Source of the DNA: Pelobates cultripes
Taxonomy: Eukaryota > Chordata > Amphibia > Anura > Pelobatidae
Direction of reading: 5' to 3'
Assembly: GCA_933207985.1 (NCBI GenBank)
Contig: OW240912.1
Coordinates: 229,036,861-229,100,860 of the forward strand
DNA: 64,000 nt
The translations under genes and the position numbers were made by a program. How positions within the stretch are numbered: position 1 is the stretch's first letter; each line of letters starts with the position of its first letter. The notes beneath the pieces are model-generated. The model was not told the origin of the DNA and ran no database searches. It was given only the letters and a program-made list of their open reading frames with translations. Positions 1 to 11,580 of the stretch are shown one piece after another.

Positions 1-81
1 GATCTAGCAGATACTGCCATAGGAAAGCATTGGGTGGCTAGTGTGCATGTGGGACAAAACGCTGCACTGCATCAATCAGAA
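1..81. repeat. 81-bp sequence duplicated at 12843-12923
   Basis: These 81 bases, running right up to the assembly gap, match 12843-12923 base for base. The segment contains the AGGAAAGCATTG motif common inside the local MITEs, so it may be a repeat. Other copies of that motif in the window (about 16690-16760, for example) are clearly diverged. A contig end pasted twice is therefore also possible. Confidence 0.85.
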
Positions 82-181
82 NNNNNNNNNNNNNNNNNNN
101 NNNNNNNNNNNNNNNNNNNNNNNNNNNNNNNNNNNNNNNNNNNNNNNNNNNNNNNNNNNNNNNNNNNNNNNNNNNNNNNNN
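82..181. other. Assembly gap of exactly 100 N
   Basis: A run of 100 N, the conventional size for a gap of unknown length. Sequence on the two sides may not be contiguous in the genome. Confidence 0.99.
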
Positions 182-1837
182 TTTTCATCTACACCAATTT
201 CTTTCAACTATGGAAATAATATCCTATGTGGAATATTAAACATATATCCAGGTGTACCAATAGCTAGTTGAAAAACTATTTACATAGGTCGTGTACTGCT
301 ATCTCTAAGGATATGAGAGGCCTAGGGACTAAATAACATAGAAGATTTAAACGGTTATCTGTGTACTACTTTAACAGTTACATTTACTCTGATGGCTTCA
401 TCCACATAAATATACTTCTAAAACACTGTAATCTACAATAACAAAACCAAGGACTAGAAAATGTCCAATAACCTCAATAAATAAATAAAGCTTTAATTAG
501 CTACTGGATTCTGCAAGAATTTCAGTTTTCAGTGTTCTGTTTCAAAGTCGACCATTCTGTTGACTACAATGGTGTTTCTCAACCTTTTCCTACCCAATGC
601 ACACCAAAGCTCTTCCCAGAATTTACCACAAGCTAAAATATATATAAAAGAATAAAAATACTAGTAATGACATGCATACACAGAAAATACTGTATTTTTT
701 TTTTTTTTTACCTAATATAAGAACTAAATACATTTTACATGTATAATCAATATATACTTATAATTAAACTAATGTGCTAATATAATGCAAAGTATTGCTA
801 CAGACACACTCACAGGCACACACATTAACCTTCTCACATTCGTGCCTCCCTCCTTTCTGCTTTACCTCTCATGGCAGAGGAGGTGGGGGCTGTTCATATT
901 CGGCTTGCTGCAGTAACTCTAAGCGCATTATGTGACACCTGCTGCTTCTTATGGTAGAAGTAACACTTTTCTTTATGGCATTTTCAAGTTTAACAAAGTA
1001 AATTTTACAATTTTAGGCCAAAGTAGCCAAATTGGAAGCATACCTGGCTATTATGACCTTAAATTTGAATTTCATCTTGAATATGTTTAATAATTGCTTT
1101 ATTTGAATATCTGGTTTACACTTGAGAATAATTAAGCAACCTTGTACTGTGACTTCTATAGACATTACACAGTAATGCTATTCATGCTGTTTAATTCCAG
1201 TTATCACCTAATTCCTCCCTTCTTCCCTTTAGTAATGATCTGTTTCTTTAAATCTGTCTATTTCCACAACTGAGTGTAAATGCTTATTACATCTTGATAT
1301 TGAGAAGCAGTGCCCCTATAAATAATGGAAGTGCCAGTTTGCTGCCTACAGAGCTGACAGCAGCCACAGGGCATACTTCAAGCAACAAACTATGAGAGCT
1401 GATGAATCGAACACTTGCTGAAACCACACTTTACTAGTTGCTATAAAATAAGCCTCACAACTCAATGACAATACTGTGGGTTCATTAGAAAAACATGACG
1501 GAAATCTTATAAGAATGCCAATAGTTCACCAGGAGAACACATTGATTAGTAGTGGGAGGGATGCCTAAACCAGAAGAATGTCTCATTGTGCTCTGATTCC
1601 ATCTTTCATCTGTATTTCATTGCTCACTTCAGCATAGTTACAGAATAATACAGGATCTCATTCTAAAATAATGGGCTGTTTGTTTGAGGCAGTAATAGCT
1701 TATCATTTGATTTTAATAATCCTGTTATCTGCAATTAGGCAAACAGACTGACGTTTTGAGAGTTTTGCTCATATGCAACGTAGTGTTTTACAGTGATTTT
1801 CCTGCGAAACTAATAACTGATTAATAAAATGCTATAT
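182..1837. other. Intronic or intergenic sequence, no gene seen
   Basis: AT-rich DNA without a supportable coding exon. The TYW1 exon carrying the radical-SAM cysteine motif was looked for here and not seen. The stretch around 1681-1750 is of higher complexity, with TTTGATTTTAATAATCC and CAATTAGG words, and could be a conserved non-coding element, but nothing in the sequence alone proves it. Confidence 0.5.
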
Positions 1838-2301
1838 GAAAAGGACGCTCTTGGCACCAGAACCACCACAGCTTAATGTAGTTTTGGTGCAGAGCGAATT
1901 TCCCTGCAGTGTCTCCTCTGCTTTTTTTTGTGTGAAGGCAGTGTTCATATTTGTCCCGAAGAAAATCTTTTGAGACTCAGACAACCACCAAAGGTGCTTC
2001 AAATTGCAGTTCTGCAATCCTTGCAGTGCTAACATTTGGCATCTGCATATAGATACAGAATGCACAAGTTAGAGATGCGTTGGGATAAGCAGATGCTAAT
2101 TGATGCAGTGTGGAGATTGCCAGACATGCGCAGTAGGCCCCCTAGTGTTTCTCTACTGAGAAGTGTTGAATTGGCTGCCATCATCTTTACTGATCTCAGT
2201 GAGGGGTGGAGAGGTGGCAGCGGCGAGACTGGCGCACAAGTAAAAAGTATTTCAAAGTACCATAACCGCTTAGGTGATTTGAAGTGGTCATGATCCTTTT
2301 A
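1838..2301. repeat. Old T2-like MITE (diverged)
   Basis: The left end has the usual MITE subterminal text (AGAACCACCACAGCTTAATGTAG) as a hairpin whose arms read CTCTTGGCACCA and TGGTGCAGAG. The right end carries AAAGTACCATAACCGCTTAGG followed by GATCCTTTTAG. The outer TTAA sites are eroded. Open frames in this element are not genes. Confidence 0.45.
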
Positions 2302-2924
2302 GTCTTTCTGTGTGTGTGTGTTACGTTTCAGTTTGAAATGCTTAAATATGAAGAAAATGTGCATAACTCCACCTTGAGAAATGTATTAGACAGCCTGTTG
2401 TTAAAGGCTAATTTGTGCATAGTGGGTGTTTGTTATCGGCATACATAGAAAGCCACCTTTTATGCTGTCCAAGTCCTCCTCTTAGCCATGTCCACTGAGA
2501 CATCCCTTATCTTGAAGAGAATGGAGTGAAATCAGTAGAAGAGTGTCAGGCTTCAGAACAATGAATCCCCCCCTTCCATTTCTCTTTTACAATGTTTTCC
2601 TTTTTGGTGGTGGGGCACAATTAAAACACTACTTTTTGTTTTTTTAACCTTCAAAACATGTGACAAATAATTTTTTTGATTTGTAGGGGTTCTGAATCTA
2701 AAAAGCAAGAAAGAAATTGTTACAAATGTAAACAATGGATTATGTATGTATGTTTGAATAAATATATTTGGTACACAAGCAATTATTACCCTTTTAATCC
2801 AGTTAGTTTTAAAGAGAGAACAGCAACTGCAAAAAGCAATTTTTCTTTATGCCTTTTCAATTGTCTCTGTTATGCAAAACATCCATATTACAACAGAACA
2901 TAAATGTTTGATTTTATTTTCCAG
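2302..2924 (+). other. TYW1 intron, 3' part, no other feature
   Basis: AT-rich intron ending in a pyrimidine-rich tract and CAG acceptor (GATTTTATTTTCCAG) at 2924. Nothing else was recognised. Confidence 0.5.
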
Positions 2925-3034
2925 GCATCATACCAATCCTGTGGGAACAGAATGGAGGTGGAAAATGGACCAACCTGAAATGATCTTGGAAGCAGCCATT
3001 GAAAACCACCAAAATATGATTAAACAATTCAGAG
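2925..3034 (+). CDS. TYW1: TYW1 internal exon: radical-SAM domain, first in window
   Basis: This 110-bp exon encodes 36 full codons beginning HHTNPVGTEWRW and ending NHQNMIKQFR. I recognise it as the part of TYW1 that follows the C-x3-C-x2-C iron-sulphur motif and its WR dipeptide. TYW1 is the radical-SAM enzyme that makes 4-demethylwyosine at position 37 of tRNA-Phe from 1-methylguanosine and pyruvate, the second step of wybutosine synthesis. The first base completes a codon started in the previous exon, and the last base (G) opens the codon finished by GT of the next exon at 9884. The acceptor is TTTTCCAG and the donor AGAG|GTACAA. The reading frame has no stop. The upstream exon with the cysteines is not in the window. 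Exon identity is very secure; species-level orthology is inferred. Confidence 0.96.
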
Positions 3035-4887
3035 GTACAAAATTTAAATGGCTTTTAATTTAAAATAGGGGAGCATGATTTGTATATTCTAAACCTAATT
3101 ATATCTTTTAACAACCTGAAATGTATTATTATGGTAGCTCCACTAATATCGCCTGCAAACATAATGTTAAAGATATTCTATCAGTGGCAAAAATTAGTTT
3201 TAAGCTCTTTGTCAAAATAAAGTTCCTTGCAATTCAGTTCTGAATTTGATGGTTATGCCACTGATTTATGTGAAAAAATAATCCAAAAAAAGTCGAATAT
3301 CATTCTGAAAACAAACGCATGCAAGCAGAGCTGAACCTGAAGGTAGCGGAACATAGTGCTGAACCCTTCAGCTATCTAAACAGCAACTGTCCGCATAAGA
3401 GTACTGTCTGTGATGCCTAGTGTCAAATGCGAAGCAGTTTGGTGTGCCTTGCATGCTCACTCACGCTTGCATATTGGTTCGTGATTGCCTTGCTTCGTAT
3501 TTGTACGCACACTGGCGTTTAATACGCAGTTTGTGAGTATTTATTTTAGTTATTATTAATAGAGGGGTACCCGAATTTGAGGGACTTTGGCCTGAAGATG
3601 TGTTTGATACTTGGGTGCACTTATCTTTGTGAAACCACTTTTTTAACGATGAAATGTCTTAAATTAAAACACAGACCTTTGATAACAAATAAGTTACTTG
3701 CAAATTTACTGCAATTAGCAACTACAAATATCAAATTGATGTAGCAACCTTGGTAAACAAAGCGGAACTCCGTAAGAGCTCAGATTAAACTAAACTAATA
3801 GTTGCAATCTGTAACCATAAGGTGTGCAATGTATTTGTAACTTTGCACGTGTCCTTGGGAAAAATATAGTTTTTTAATGAGACCTTTGCTTACCTAAGGT
3901 TTGGACTGCCTTGATTCACAGGTAGATGGCACAGTTTTGACAAAGTATTTTAAATTGTGGAAAGAAAATTTAGGTGAAGACATTAGCACTAGAGTGAAGT
4001 CTGAATATTTTTGCAGGATAAAAAATAAGTACACATTATCTATAATATGAAATGCTAGATAAATACTCTGAAATAAATTGTAAACAACTGAGCAAGTTAG
4101 ATATATTTTATATTTAATAGATAATTAGATATATTTTATATTTAATAGAGTTATTAAAGGAATATTAAAGACTAGAGACTGAAAGGAGAATAAAAATCAA
4201 GGTGGGAGAATGAAGAGATCTAGCTGAGGGAGCCTAAACCATCCTGTGGAGCTTTTTGAATCGGCGTAGAGTGTGTAAATTTTTTTTTCTTGACGTGGAG
4301 TGAGTTTGCAGAGTTGAATTGATATACGGTGATGTTTCTTCTTGATATTCAACCCTAGTTACTCTCTGTTTTAGTTATTAACAAAAGAACAAATCAGTTT
4401 TTTTGTTTTTTTGTTTTTAAACCATTTCTCATTACAACAGTTAAGAATTCCAAAAGTAGTTTTTCTTAAACATTTTATAAAATAATATAAAATGGGCATT
4501 CAAAACATCATTCATTTTTTATTTGAGTGACATTAAAATCTGAGTGAAATGGTTATGTCAAGAGTACGTTATGTGTTTATTTCCCCTCTGTGGACTGTTA
4601 ACATTAATGTGTTGAAAGTCTCACTGCTAGTGAAGTTACTGAGAGCACTAAATATCTTTTAGCATATTTTTTTTTTTTAAATAATGAGAAAACTGACAAT
4701 TGCAGCTTACCGGTAATCCTTTTAGAATAAGGAAAAGTTAAATCAAATCTTGTCAATGACAATGTGTGCATTAAAAAAAAAATACATTTAAAAAATAAAT
4801 AAAAAAGATAGCTGTGCACAGTTTGTAGACTAATTTTCCTTTCACTCCCTGAATGATCACCGCACAAAAGCATAACTAGAATACACT
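3035..4887 (+). other. TYW1 intron, 5' part, with a small tandem duplication
   Basis: No coding sequence seen. A 24-bp AT-rich unit starting TTAGATATATTT is repeated exactly at 4097-4120 and 4125-4148, separated by 4 bp. The rest is AT-rich intron with short poly-T runs. Confidence 0.6.
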
Positions 4888-6180
4888 CAGCCCCTCCATG
4901 TGTCCCATTTCTCCTTCTCCCCTCCCTGTGTCACATACCCTCCCTCTCCCCTCCCTGTGTCCCATACCCTCCCTCTCCCCTCCCTGTGTCACATACCCTC
5001 CCTCTATCCCTTCCCCTCCATGTGTCACATTCTGCCCTCCCTTCCATGTATCCCATACCCTTTCTCCCTCATACCTTTACTTTCATGTGTCCCATCCCCC
5101 ATCTCTCTCCCCTTCCCTCCATGTGTCCCATTGTTCCCTCTCTCCACCCTCCCCTCCATGTGTCCCATTGTTCCTTCTTCCCCCTCCCCTCCCTTTGTCC
5201 CATTGTTCCTTCTTCCCCCTCCCCTCCCTTTGTCCCATTGTTCCTTCTTCCCCCTCCCCTCCCTTTGTCCCATTGTTCCCTCTTCCCCCCTCCCTTTGTC
5301 CCATTGTTCCCTCTTTATTCCATTGTTCCTCTTCCCCTCCCTTTGTCCCATTCGTTCCCTCTTCCCCTCACTGACCCATTGTTCCTCTTACCCCCACTCC
5401 CTTTGTCCCATTGTTTCCCCTCCCCACCCCCTCCCTTTGTCCCATTGTTCCCTCTTACCCCCCCTCCTTTGTCCCATTGTTCCCCTCCTCCCTTTGTCCC
5501 ATTGTTTCCTTTCCCCCCTCCCCTCCTTTGTTCTTCCCATTGACCCTCTTCCCCCCTCCCTCCCCTGCCTTTGTACTTCACATTGTTCCCTCTTCCCCTC
5601 CCTTTGTCCATTGTTCCCTCTCCCCCCCTCCTTTGCTGACTAACCCCTCTTCCCCACTCCCACATACATTGACCCCTCTTTACCCCCCCTCCCACGCCAT
5701 TTGGCCACTCTTGCCCCCCCTCCCTTTGTTCCCATTGTTCCCTCTTACCCCCCTCCTTTGTCCAGCTGGCCCTCTTTCTCCATCCCGCTGTTTCCCTCTT
5801 TTCCCCCTCCCTCCCTTTTGTCTCATTGTTCCCTCTTTCCCCCCTCCCTCCCTTGTCCCATTGTTCCCTCTTTCCCCCTCCCTCCCTCCCTTTGTCCCAT
5901 TACAGACCCTCTTTCCCCCCCTCCCTCCCCTCCTTTGTGTTCCCTCTTTCCCCCCTCCCCTCCCTCCCTTTGTCCATTATTTCCTCTTTCCCCCTCACTG
6001 TCCATTTTTCCCTCCCCCCTCCCCCTTCCCTTGTGTCACATTGTTTACTTCCCCCCTTCCCCTTCCTGTGTACCATTTCTCCCTCTCTCCCCCCTTCCCT
6101 CCAGGTGTCCCATACCCTCCATTTCACCCTCTCTCCCCTACAGGTGTCCCATACCCGCTCTCTCTGCCGCCTCCCCTCCT
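4888..6180. repeat. C/T-rich minisatellite (about 30-36 bp unit)
   Basis: About 1.3 kb of almost pure pyrimidine on the + strand, built from a degenerate unit of the form CCTCCCTTTGTCCCATTGTTCC followed by a C/T run. The unit is 36 bp in the cleanest stretch (about 5180-5290) and shorter elsewhere. On the left the unit reads CCTGTGTCACATACCCTCC, in the middle CCCATTGTTCC, so the array has drifted along its length. All frames stay open because the repeat lacks A and G, so the proline/serine-rich open frames on + and glycine/arginine-rich ones on - are artefacts. It abuts a T2-like MITE end on its right. Confidence 0.93.
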
Positions 6181-6418
6181 GTACCTTACTGGCCAAGGTT
6201 CCTGGTCTGACAGAAAGTGCTCTAACAGTGAGCATTTCCTGTCCGACTGCTCGGCCACGCTACACACAGGCAGGAGGGGAGCAGCATAGTGCAGCTCTCC
6301 TTTTCTGCCAGACCTCCAGGAACCGCAGAGCCGGGCCCAGGTGGCTGTGCACCAGCCCATAGTGTATCCAGGCAGCCCGTGGTATGTATGTTTTCCTGGC
6401 ACTATAGTGGTCCTTTAA
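6181..6418. mobile_element. T2-like MITE, right part
   Basis: Ends with TTTTCCTGGCACTATAGTGG then TCCTTTAA, the inverted form of the TTAAAGGACCACTATAGTGCC terminus seen intact at 21738. The terminal TTAA is 6415-6418. The expected left terminus was not found before the minisatellite, so either it was lost or the minisatellite grew out of this element. Confidence 0.75.
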
Positions 6419-6811
6419 TGAAGTAGCTTTGGTGTATACATCATGTCCCTGCAGTCTCACTCCCCAGTTCTTTACCATTTAGGACTTAAAATCACTTTTG
6501 TTACTATTCATGCAGCAGTAGCCACACATCTTGTAGTGGTGACACACAGCCTGTAATGGTTTCATTTTCAATCAGATGTTGCAGCGCAGTGTGTTTTACT
6601 TTAGTAGTTTTTATCTCTGGCTTTGCTAATTGAAGCTTAATCAGGAATGTGTAGGGAGACTGTAGGTTTAGGGGTTTTAGGTGTTACTAGGGCTATATAA
6701 ACAAAATGTTTTAACTCCGAAATGGCAGAGAATTTAGCAGTGAGATTGCAGGGGCATGATCTATACACTAAAGCCGCTTCATCAATCTAAAGTTGTTTGG
6801 AGCCCCTTTAA
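6415..6811. mobile_element. Palindromic T2-like MITE
   Basis: Inverted arms of about 70 bp, at about 6418-6484 and 6716-6786, share the phrase GTGTATACATCATGTCCCTG in opposite orientation with several mismatches. The right terminus is TTAAAGGGGCTCC read on the minus strand, with TTAA at 6808-6811. The left terminus appears to have lost its outermost bases and joins the preceding element at 6415-6418. Confidence 0.65.
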
Positions 6812-7106
6812 AGACTGCATTTGCTGATTAAGAGTATAACTATACCTAACCTGAAAATAATGGCACTTGCATTTCACATTAATTCACTTTTTTTTTATTT
6901 TTTTTTATTGAACAGTGAGCCTAAGGCATGTGTTGCATATTGCATTAGTGGGCACCCAGAGAAAATTACTATTTAAACTTACTACTTATGAAAAATGCTA
7001 AAATGCTAAAAAAATCACAAATACTGAGATTTTCTACAAAAATACAACAAGCTAACTCATAGTGCCCCAAGAGACCTAGAAAAGGGCTCTCTGGCCCTTC
7101 ATTAGA

Positions 7107-7144
7107 TGCAGTTATAGGTGTGCCTAGGCACACCTATAACTGCA
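7107..7144. repeat. Perfect 38-bp palindrome
   Basis: An 18-bp arm, TGCAGTTATAGGTGTGCC, then TA, then its exact reverse complement, centred on CCTAGG. It can form a hairpin or cruciform. No clear element termini flank it. Confidence 0.9.
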
Positions 7145-9136
7145 GAATAGGAAAATGATGCTACCATTGAAATGACAGGCAGATTATGTATAGATCAGAG
7201 TTCTGGTTTTAGTATTGCTAAACTCTTACTATTCAAACTAAAAATCCTTATACATTGTAAAATGGGGTGGTTAGTCAATCAATTGAAATTAATGCATACT
7301 GTGTTATGATTTAATGCTTCTTTAAACATTTATGACGTGACCTTTTGTTTTAATCCTTTCTCCTGCTTTTTTTTCCCGTGTCGTGTTCTTTCTCATTATC
7401 CACTGGCTAATAATAGAGAAAAAAATTGTAATTTTCAGTATATCCCTTCATCTTTTCTTTTACAGAAATATCCAGGTGTCCTTCACAGATAAGCACTATC
7501 AGTAGTTTTATTTAGTGGTGTTATTTTTCTATCTCCTCCCCCCGCAGCATAAACAAATGACCCATGTGTGTTTAGGGTTTCCCAGTTTTCCGCTTTAAGA
7601 AGCATGCAGCTTGGGAAGAATACATTTATTAACAGATAAATAAATAACATTTGTATTTTTCAATATGTACAATTTGCTTTATTCTCTGTGCAATACAAAA
7701 GCCTAATTAAAAAAAAAACAAAAAAAAAAACTTCTATTTTTAGTGCAAACCGATATCAAATCAAACAGGTTACAATAAATCTGCAATATTTTCTGTTCTG
7801 CAATATAAATCAACAGTTATGTATGTGATCTGTCATTTCACTGGCTTGTGAAATTGGATAAACTACTTCCAAGTTCTTCTCCCATGGGATGAAGTGGCCT
7901 ATTACATTTCAATTAATAATTGTCAGGAAAGCCCACATTAGTGCTTCTGATGGTGGCTTTCTATTGACTGAGTAATCTGAGATGGCCGCAGAGGACCATA
8001 ATTGATTGAACTTCTTGTAATTTTTTCCCACCCTTCTGCCTTGTTTTTGTCATTCTTTGACAAGAATGCAGTGACTACAATCTGAACATTCTTTCTGAAA
8101 ATCAAACACCTCTGTCCCATCTGTTTCCAAGAACATCTTAAAATTAATACAGCAAAGAGTTATTTCAGGATTTCTTTCAACATGGGCTCGATGTTTTCAA
8201 ATTTAATATGAGTGGAGAACAAAAGGCTACCTGAGTTTATATTTTTCCAATCCTAAAGAGCTTTTATTGAAAAATCCTTTGTCTAGAATAGAACCCTGGT
8301 AGTTCATATGGATTTAAAAGAACACTGCTATATGTGCATACATGTACATAAAACCTCTAAAATTGCATTATTTTTTGTTAAAGAATTTATTACATGTGTA
8401 ATGGCAATTGCATTCTTTTACATAGTTGTATTGGTCCACTAGTTGGTTGGTTGGTTTGTGTATGTATGTGTGTATATTTGTGTATGTATGTGTGTATATA
8501 TGTTATTTTTAATATGCCAACAGCACTGTAGGAAGGGTGAAAGAATACATATAATTAAATTTAGATGTTCAATAACCAGAGATGATGTGAGAGCTTAACT
8601 TGTATGGAGAATAGCTTACATTTACACAAAAGGTAATATGCAAAGCATCCAGCATGGAAGAAAAATGGCAAGCCGAGCTAGGATACATTCTGACAAATGT
8701 TACCTGTAGAGTAAGGGTGAATAATGTGTTAGAGAAGATAATGAGATGACGTTGTGAGAGATGAGACAGGAGTAGACTGATGTAGGGTGATGTACTCTAG
8801 CAATATGTTTTTAACAATCCCTAAAATGTACTCCCTTATGGGTGTTTATTCAAGGGCTGAAAATTAGGGAAACTGATAAAGAATGTTTTGTATGTGTATA
8901 TCTGTAGACATATATTATTTGACTTGTTGATGGGTGTGCAAGCTGACAGCAGCCCACATTTAATAGAGAGCAGGGACCAAGACACTGACTAAATTACACC
9001 AAGACCGCTATTGCTTTAAATAAACCAAAGGGTGGAATTGATATACATTTTGGAGATATAGGAACTTGGTGAAATCTGCGAAAAGGTGAGCCATAGTACA
9101 GGTACCCAGAGAGGTGTTTAAAAAATAGTTTGACAC
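7145..9136 (+). other. TYW1 intron, no gene seen
   Basis: AT-rich intron. The only structure seen is a short TGTATGTATGTGTGTATAT-type duplication at about 8455-8502 and poly-A/T runs at about 7710-7735. Confidence 0.5.
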
Positions 9137-9370
9137 TTAAAGGAACACTAAAAAAAAGCTTCATGTAGTGTTTTGGTGTTTTTTAGCATGTCCCTGTAGT
9201 CTTTTTTTCAATGTAAACATTCATTTTCCGAGATAAGTAGTGTATACGTTGTTCTCTCGTAATATCTATAGCTGCTGTTACTTGGAGTACCACTAGAGGC
9301 TCATATTTCACTCCTGCAATTGTTGCTGGCCCTACAGTTGCAATGAAACTAATACAACCCCATTGAAAAT
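9137..9370. mobile_element. T2-like MITE, left part
   Basis: Starts TTAAAGGAACACTA at 9137 and continues with typical internal text (ATGTAAACATTCATTTTCCGAGA; CCACTAGAGGC). The right end is missing, as the sequence runs into a Tc1-like remnant. Confidence 0.65.
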
Positions 9371-9394
9371 CAGGTTTATCAATATTTACAGACT

Positions 9395-9835
9395 TTCAGT
9401 TGTTTGCGATGAACAAATCAAACAAAAGCAATTAAAATATAGCTCAACATAACAAATGCTTTAAGTGGTTTCCCCAAATTCAACTAAAAATGCAACTTCT
9501 AATGAATTCTCCAGTCTCAAAATTATTCAACCCCTGAATAGAATCGCCCAGAACAGTACAAATATGCAAAAACAGATGTTCGCTCAAGCACACCAGATGC
9601 AGCTAATCAAGGGCTTCATTAGTTGCACCAGGTGTGCTTGAGCTGGAACACTTGAAATGCCTGAACTGTCCAAGGGTTTGTTGAGTGTCACATTTGACTG
9701 CATGTTAGAAATATGGCAAAGTCAAAAGAATGGTCCTCAAAATTAAGAGAAGAGATTGTTGCCATTGTACTGTTGTTCACGATGTCCATGCATGGCAGAA
9801 GAGACACATTGAAAGCAGAAGAGGGCTTGAAAAAA
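9395..9835 (+). mobile_element. Tc1/mariner-like transposon remnant
   Basis: From about 9395 the sequence resembles the 5' part of a Tc1-like transposon, including AAAATTATTCAACCCC. At 9713 an ATG opens a peptide MAKSKEWSSKLREEIVA, which matches the start of Tc1-like transposases (DNA-binding helix-turn-helix region). The frame breaks after about 17 residues, though a further piece (VHDVHAWQK) shows in another frame around 9777. Only the N-terminal fifth or less of a transposase is left, so it is dead. It ends about 50 bp before TYW1 exon 2. Confidence 0.65.
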
Positions 9836-9883
9836 ATGATATATATTTTTTTTGTGAACCATGTTGCCTATTTTTATTTTTAG

Positions 9884-10061
9884 GTGTACCTGGAGTGAAA
9901 CCTGATCGATTTGAAGAAGGAATGGCTGTCAAACACTGTGCACTGTCTCTGGTAGGCGAACCAATCATGTATCCAGAGATCAACCGCTTTCTCAGATTAT
10001 TACACCACAGACAAATATCTAGTTTCCTAGTTACAAATGCACAGTTCCCAGATGAAATACG
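9884..10061 (+). CDS. TYW1: TYW1 internal exon: radical-SAM domain, second in window
   Basis: A 178-bp exon continuing the previous one. After completing a glycine codon it reads VPGVKPDRFEEGM, then KHCALSLVGEPIMYPEINRF and SSFLVTNAQFPDEI, and ends two bases (CG) into an arginine codon. These blocks are strongly conserved in TYW1; the LSLVGEP segment is the GEP-type strand that contacts the SAM amino group in radical-SAM enzymes (family knowledge). The acceptor is TTTTTATTTTTAG and the donor ATACG|GTAAGAG. The frame is open and in phase with both neighbours. An ATG-initiated open frame beginning at 9730 runs through the upstream Tc1 debris into the exon; that extension is intron, because the acceptor and homology both start at 9884. 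Confidence 0.97.
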
Positions 10062-10904
10062 GTAAGAGACCCAATGTATTTTTTATTGTGTAGATTAATT
10101 TAAAAATGCAAAATTATGTATTTAAATTACATTCCTCTTGTACATGTGTTGCTAACACATCATGTGGTTATGCATCACCTTGCATTCTGCTAAGAACTGA
10201 CGTTGACCACATTTATGCTTTGTTTCCGTAGATGTTTTCCGGAAAATGTGTCAACAGGGAGATCATAGACGTAGTATCTGTATCTACACAGTTCTAATTA
10301 TGTGCAGTGTTAAAAAAATAAATAAATGCAAATTGACTATGAATTGATTTTGTAATTTAGGATACTGACCTACAGATATAGTTATCGACAAAAGCCACAG
10401 GTCGCAGCATACATACTTGGTGCATTTACTCAAAACATTACTTACAAAACCATAGATTTGATTTTCTTTTTTTCTCAGGTGGCAAATTGCATTTATTTAT
10501 TTATCATGTAGAATTGAATGAGTGATGAAAAATTGGAATGTTCCTGAATGTAGCCTTTAAATTTCTTTCACTCAAAAATATTTGAAGATTGGTAATATAG
10601 TATGGAAAAAAAACTAAGTTTGTGTTAACAATATCGAGCTGGAATAAAACAAAGCAAACACAACATCCTAAAAGTTTGTTTACGTTTATGTAATTAAAAT
10701 GTACCAATCAGAAAAACAGGACTCAAACATACATTAAAGCTCTGCAAATCTGTTTGTCTGCCAAACTAAATCAAACCTATTGTCACTGTGTTACCACCTA
10801 ATTCAAAACTACTACAGTCTCGAAACATACCCATATATGATAAAATCTGAAAGAGAAATAGCATCAAGATTCATGCATTAGAGTGGATATGTGCAGTGAA
10901 TGCC
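10062..10904 (+). other. TYW1 intron, 5' part, no other feature
   Basis: AT-rich sequence with no recognisable coding or repeat structure beyond short homopolymers. Confidence 0.5.
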
Positions 10905-11560
10905 CTGAAAGCGATTACTGAACGTTATAATCATATTGAGGAATACTGCAAACTTATGTAGAGATGGTACCTCATAACCTAAAGCTTAGCAAAAATATTC
11001 TCAAACCCTTTGGCTGCCTGCTGGGGAGGCAGCTCTGGAACCGGTACATTCACACACATCTGGTGGGGGTGTCCATCAATGCAGGCCTTTTGGTCCCAAG
11101 TTTTCAATGTCCTATACAGACTGTGTACCTTCTCAATCCCCAAAACAATACAAACAATATGGCTCTTGTCCCTGGAGGATCCTCCCTTTAACATCAGAGC
11201 TTTAGCGTCACATATTCTCGCTCATCACTCTCCACTGGTAGAGCACTGACAAGCCAACTTTCCAGAAGCAGAATATAGAACAAATGTCCAGATACATATC
11301 TTTGTCCAGTAATTTAAAGAAACAACCCCCTCCCCCCAAAAATACCCACAAAATTCTTTACAGTCATGCTTTCAAATATGTAAGCCCTCCAATAGATGAC
11401 ATTTGTCTTTCTAATTGAAAACTAAATGCTGTGTATTGTGAAAAATATTACTGTCCTCTCCTTTTTGCTTTCTGTATCCCTTCTTTAAATTTTTTAATAA
11501 TGTACCATTATAAAAATTTAAAAAAATTAATAAAGTATACAATGTATTTCAGGAAATAAA
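10905..11560 (+). mobile_element. L1-like LINE, 3' end of ORF2 and tail
   Basis: The sequence encodes, with stops and frameshifts, the ORF2 C-terminus: LAACW then GSSGTGTFTHIWWGCPSM, the same CxxC...HIWWxC zinc-knuckle-like block seen in the L1 copies at 63030 and 53430. The frame holds to about 11249. It is followed by an AT-rich 3' tail with TTAATAAAGTATAC near 11530. The fragment is severely 5' truncated and non-functional. Confidence 0.7.
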
Positions 11561-11580
11561 TAGAAACTATTAGCCTTATT

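Noticed and set aside
4898..6362. Several long proline/serine-rich open frames on + and glycine/arginine-rich ones on -
   Set aside because: They come from the C/T-rich minisatellite, where stop codons cannot easily occur; all frames are open and none resembles a protein family.
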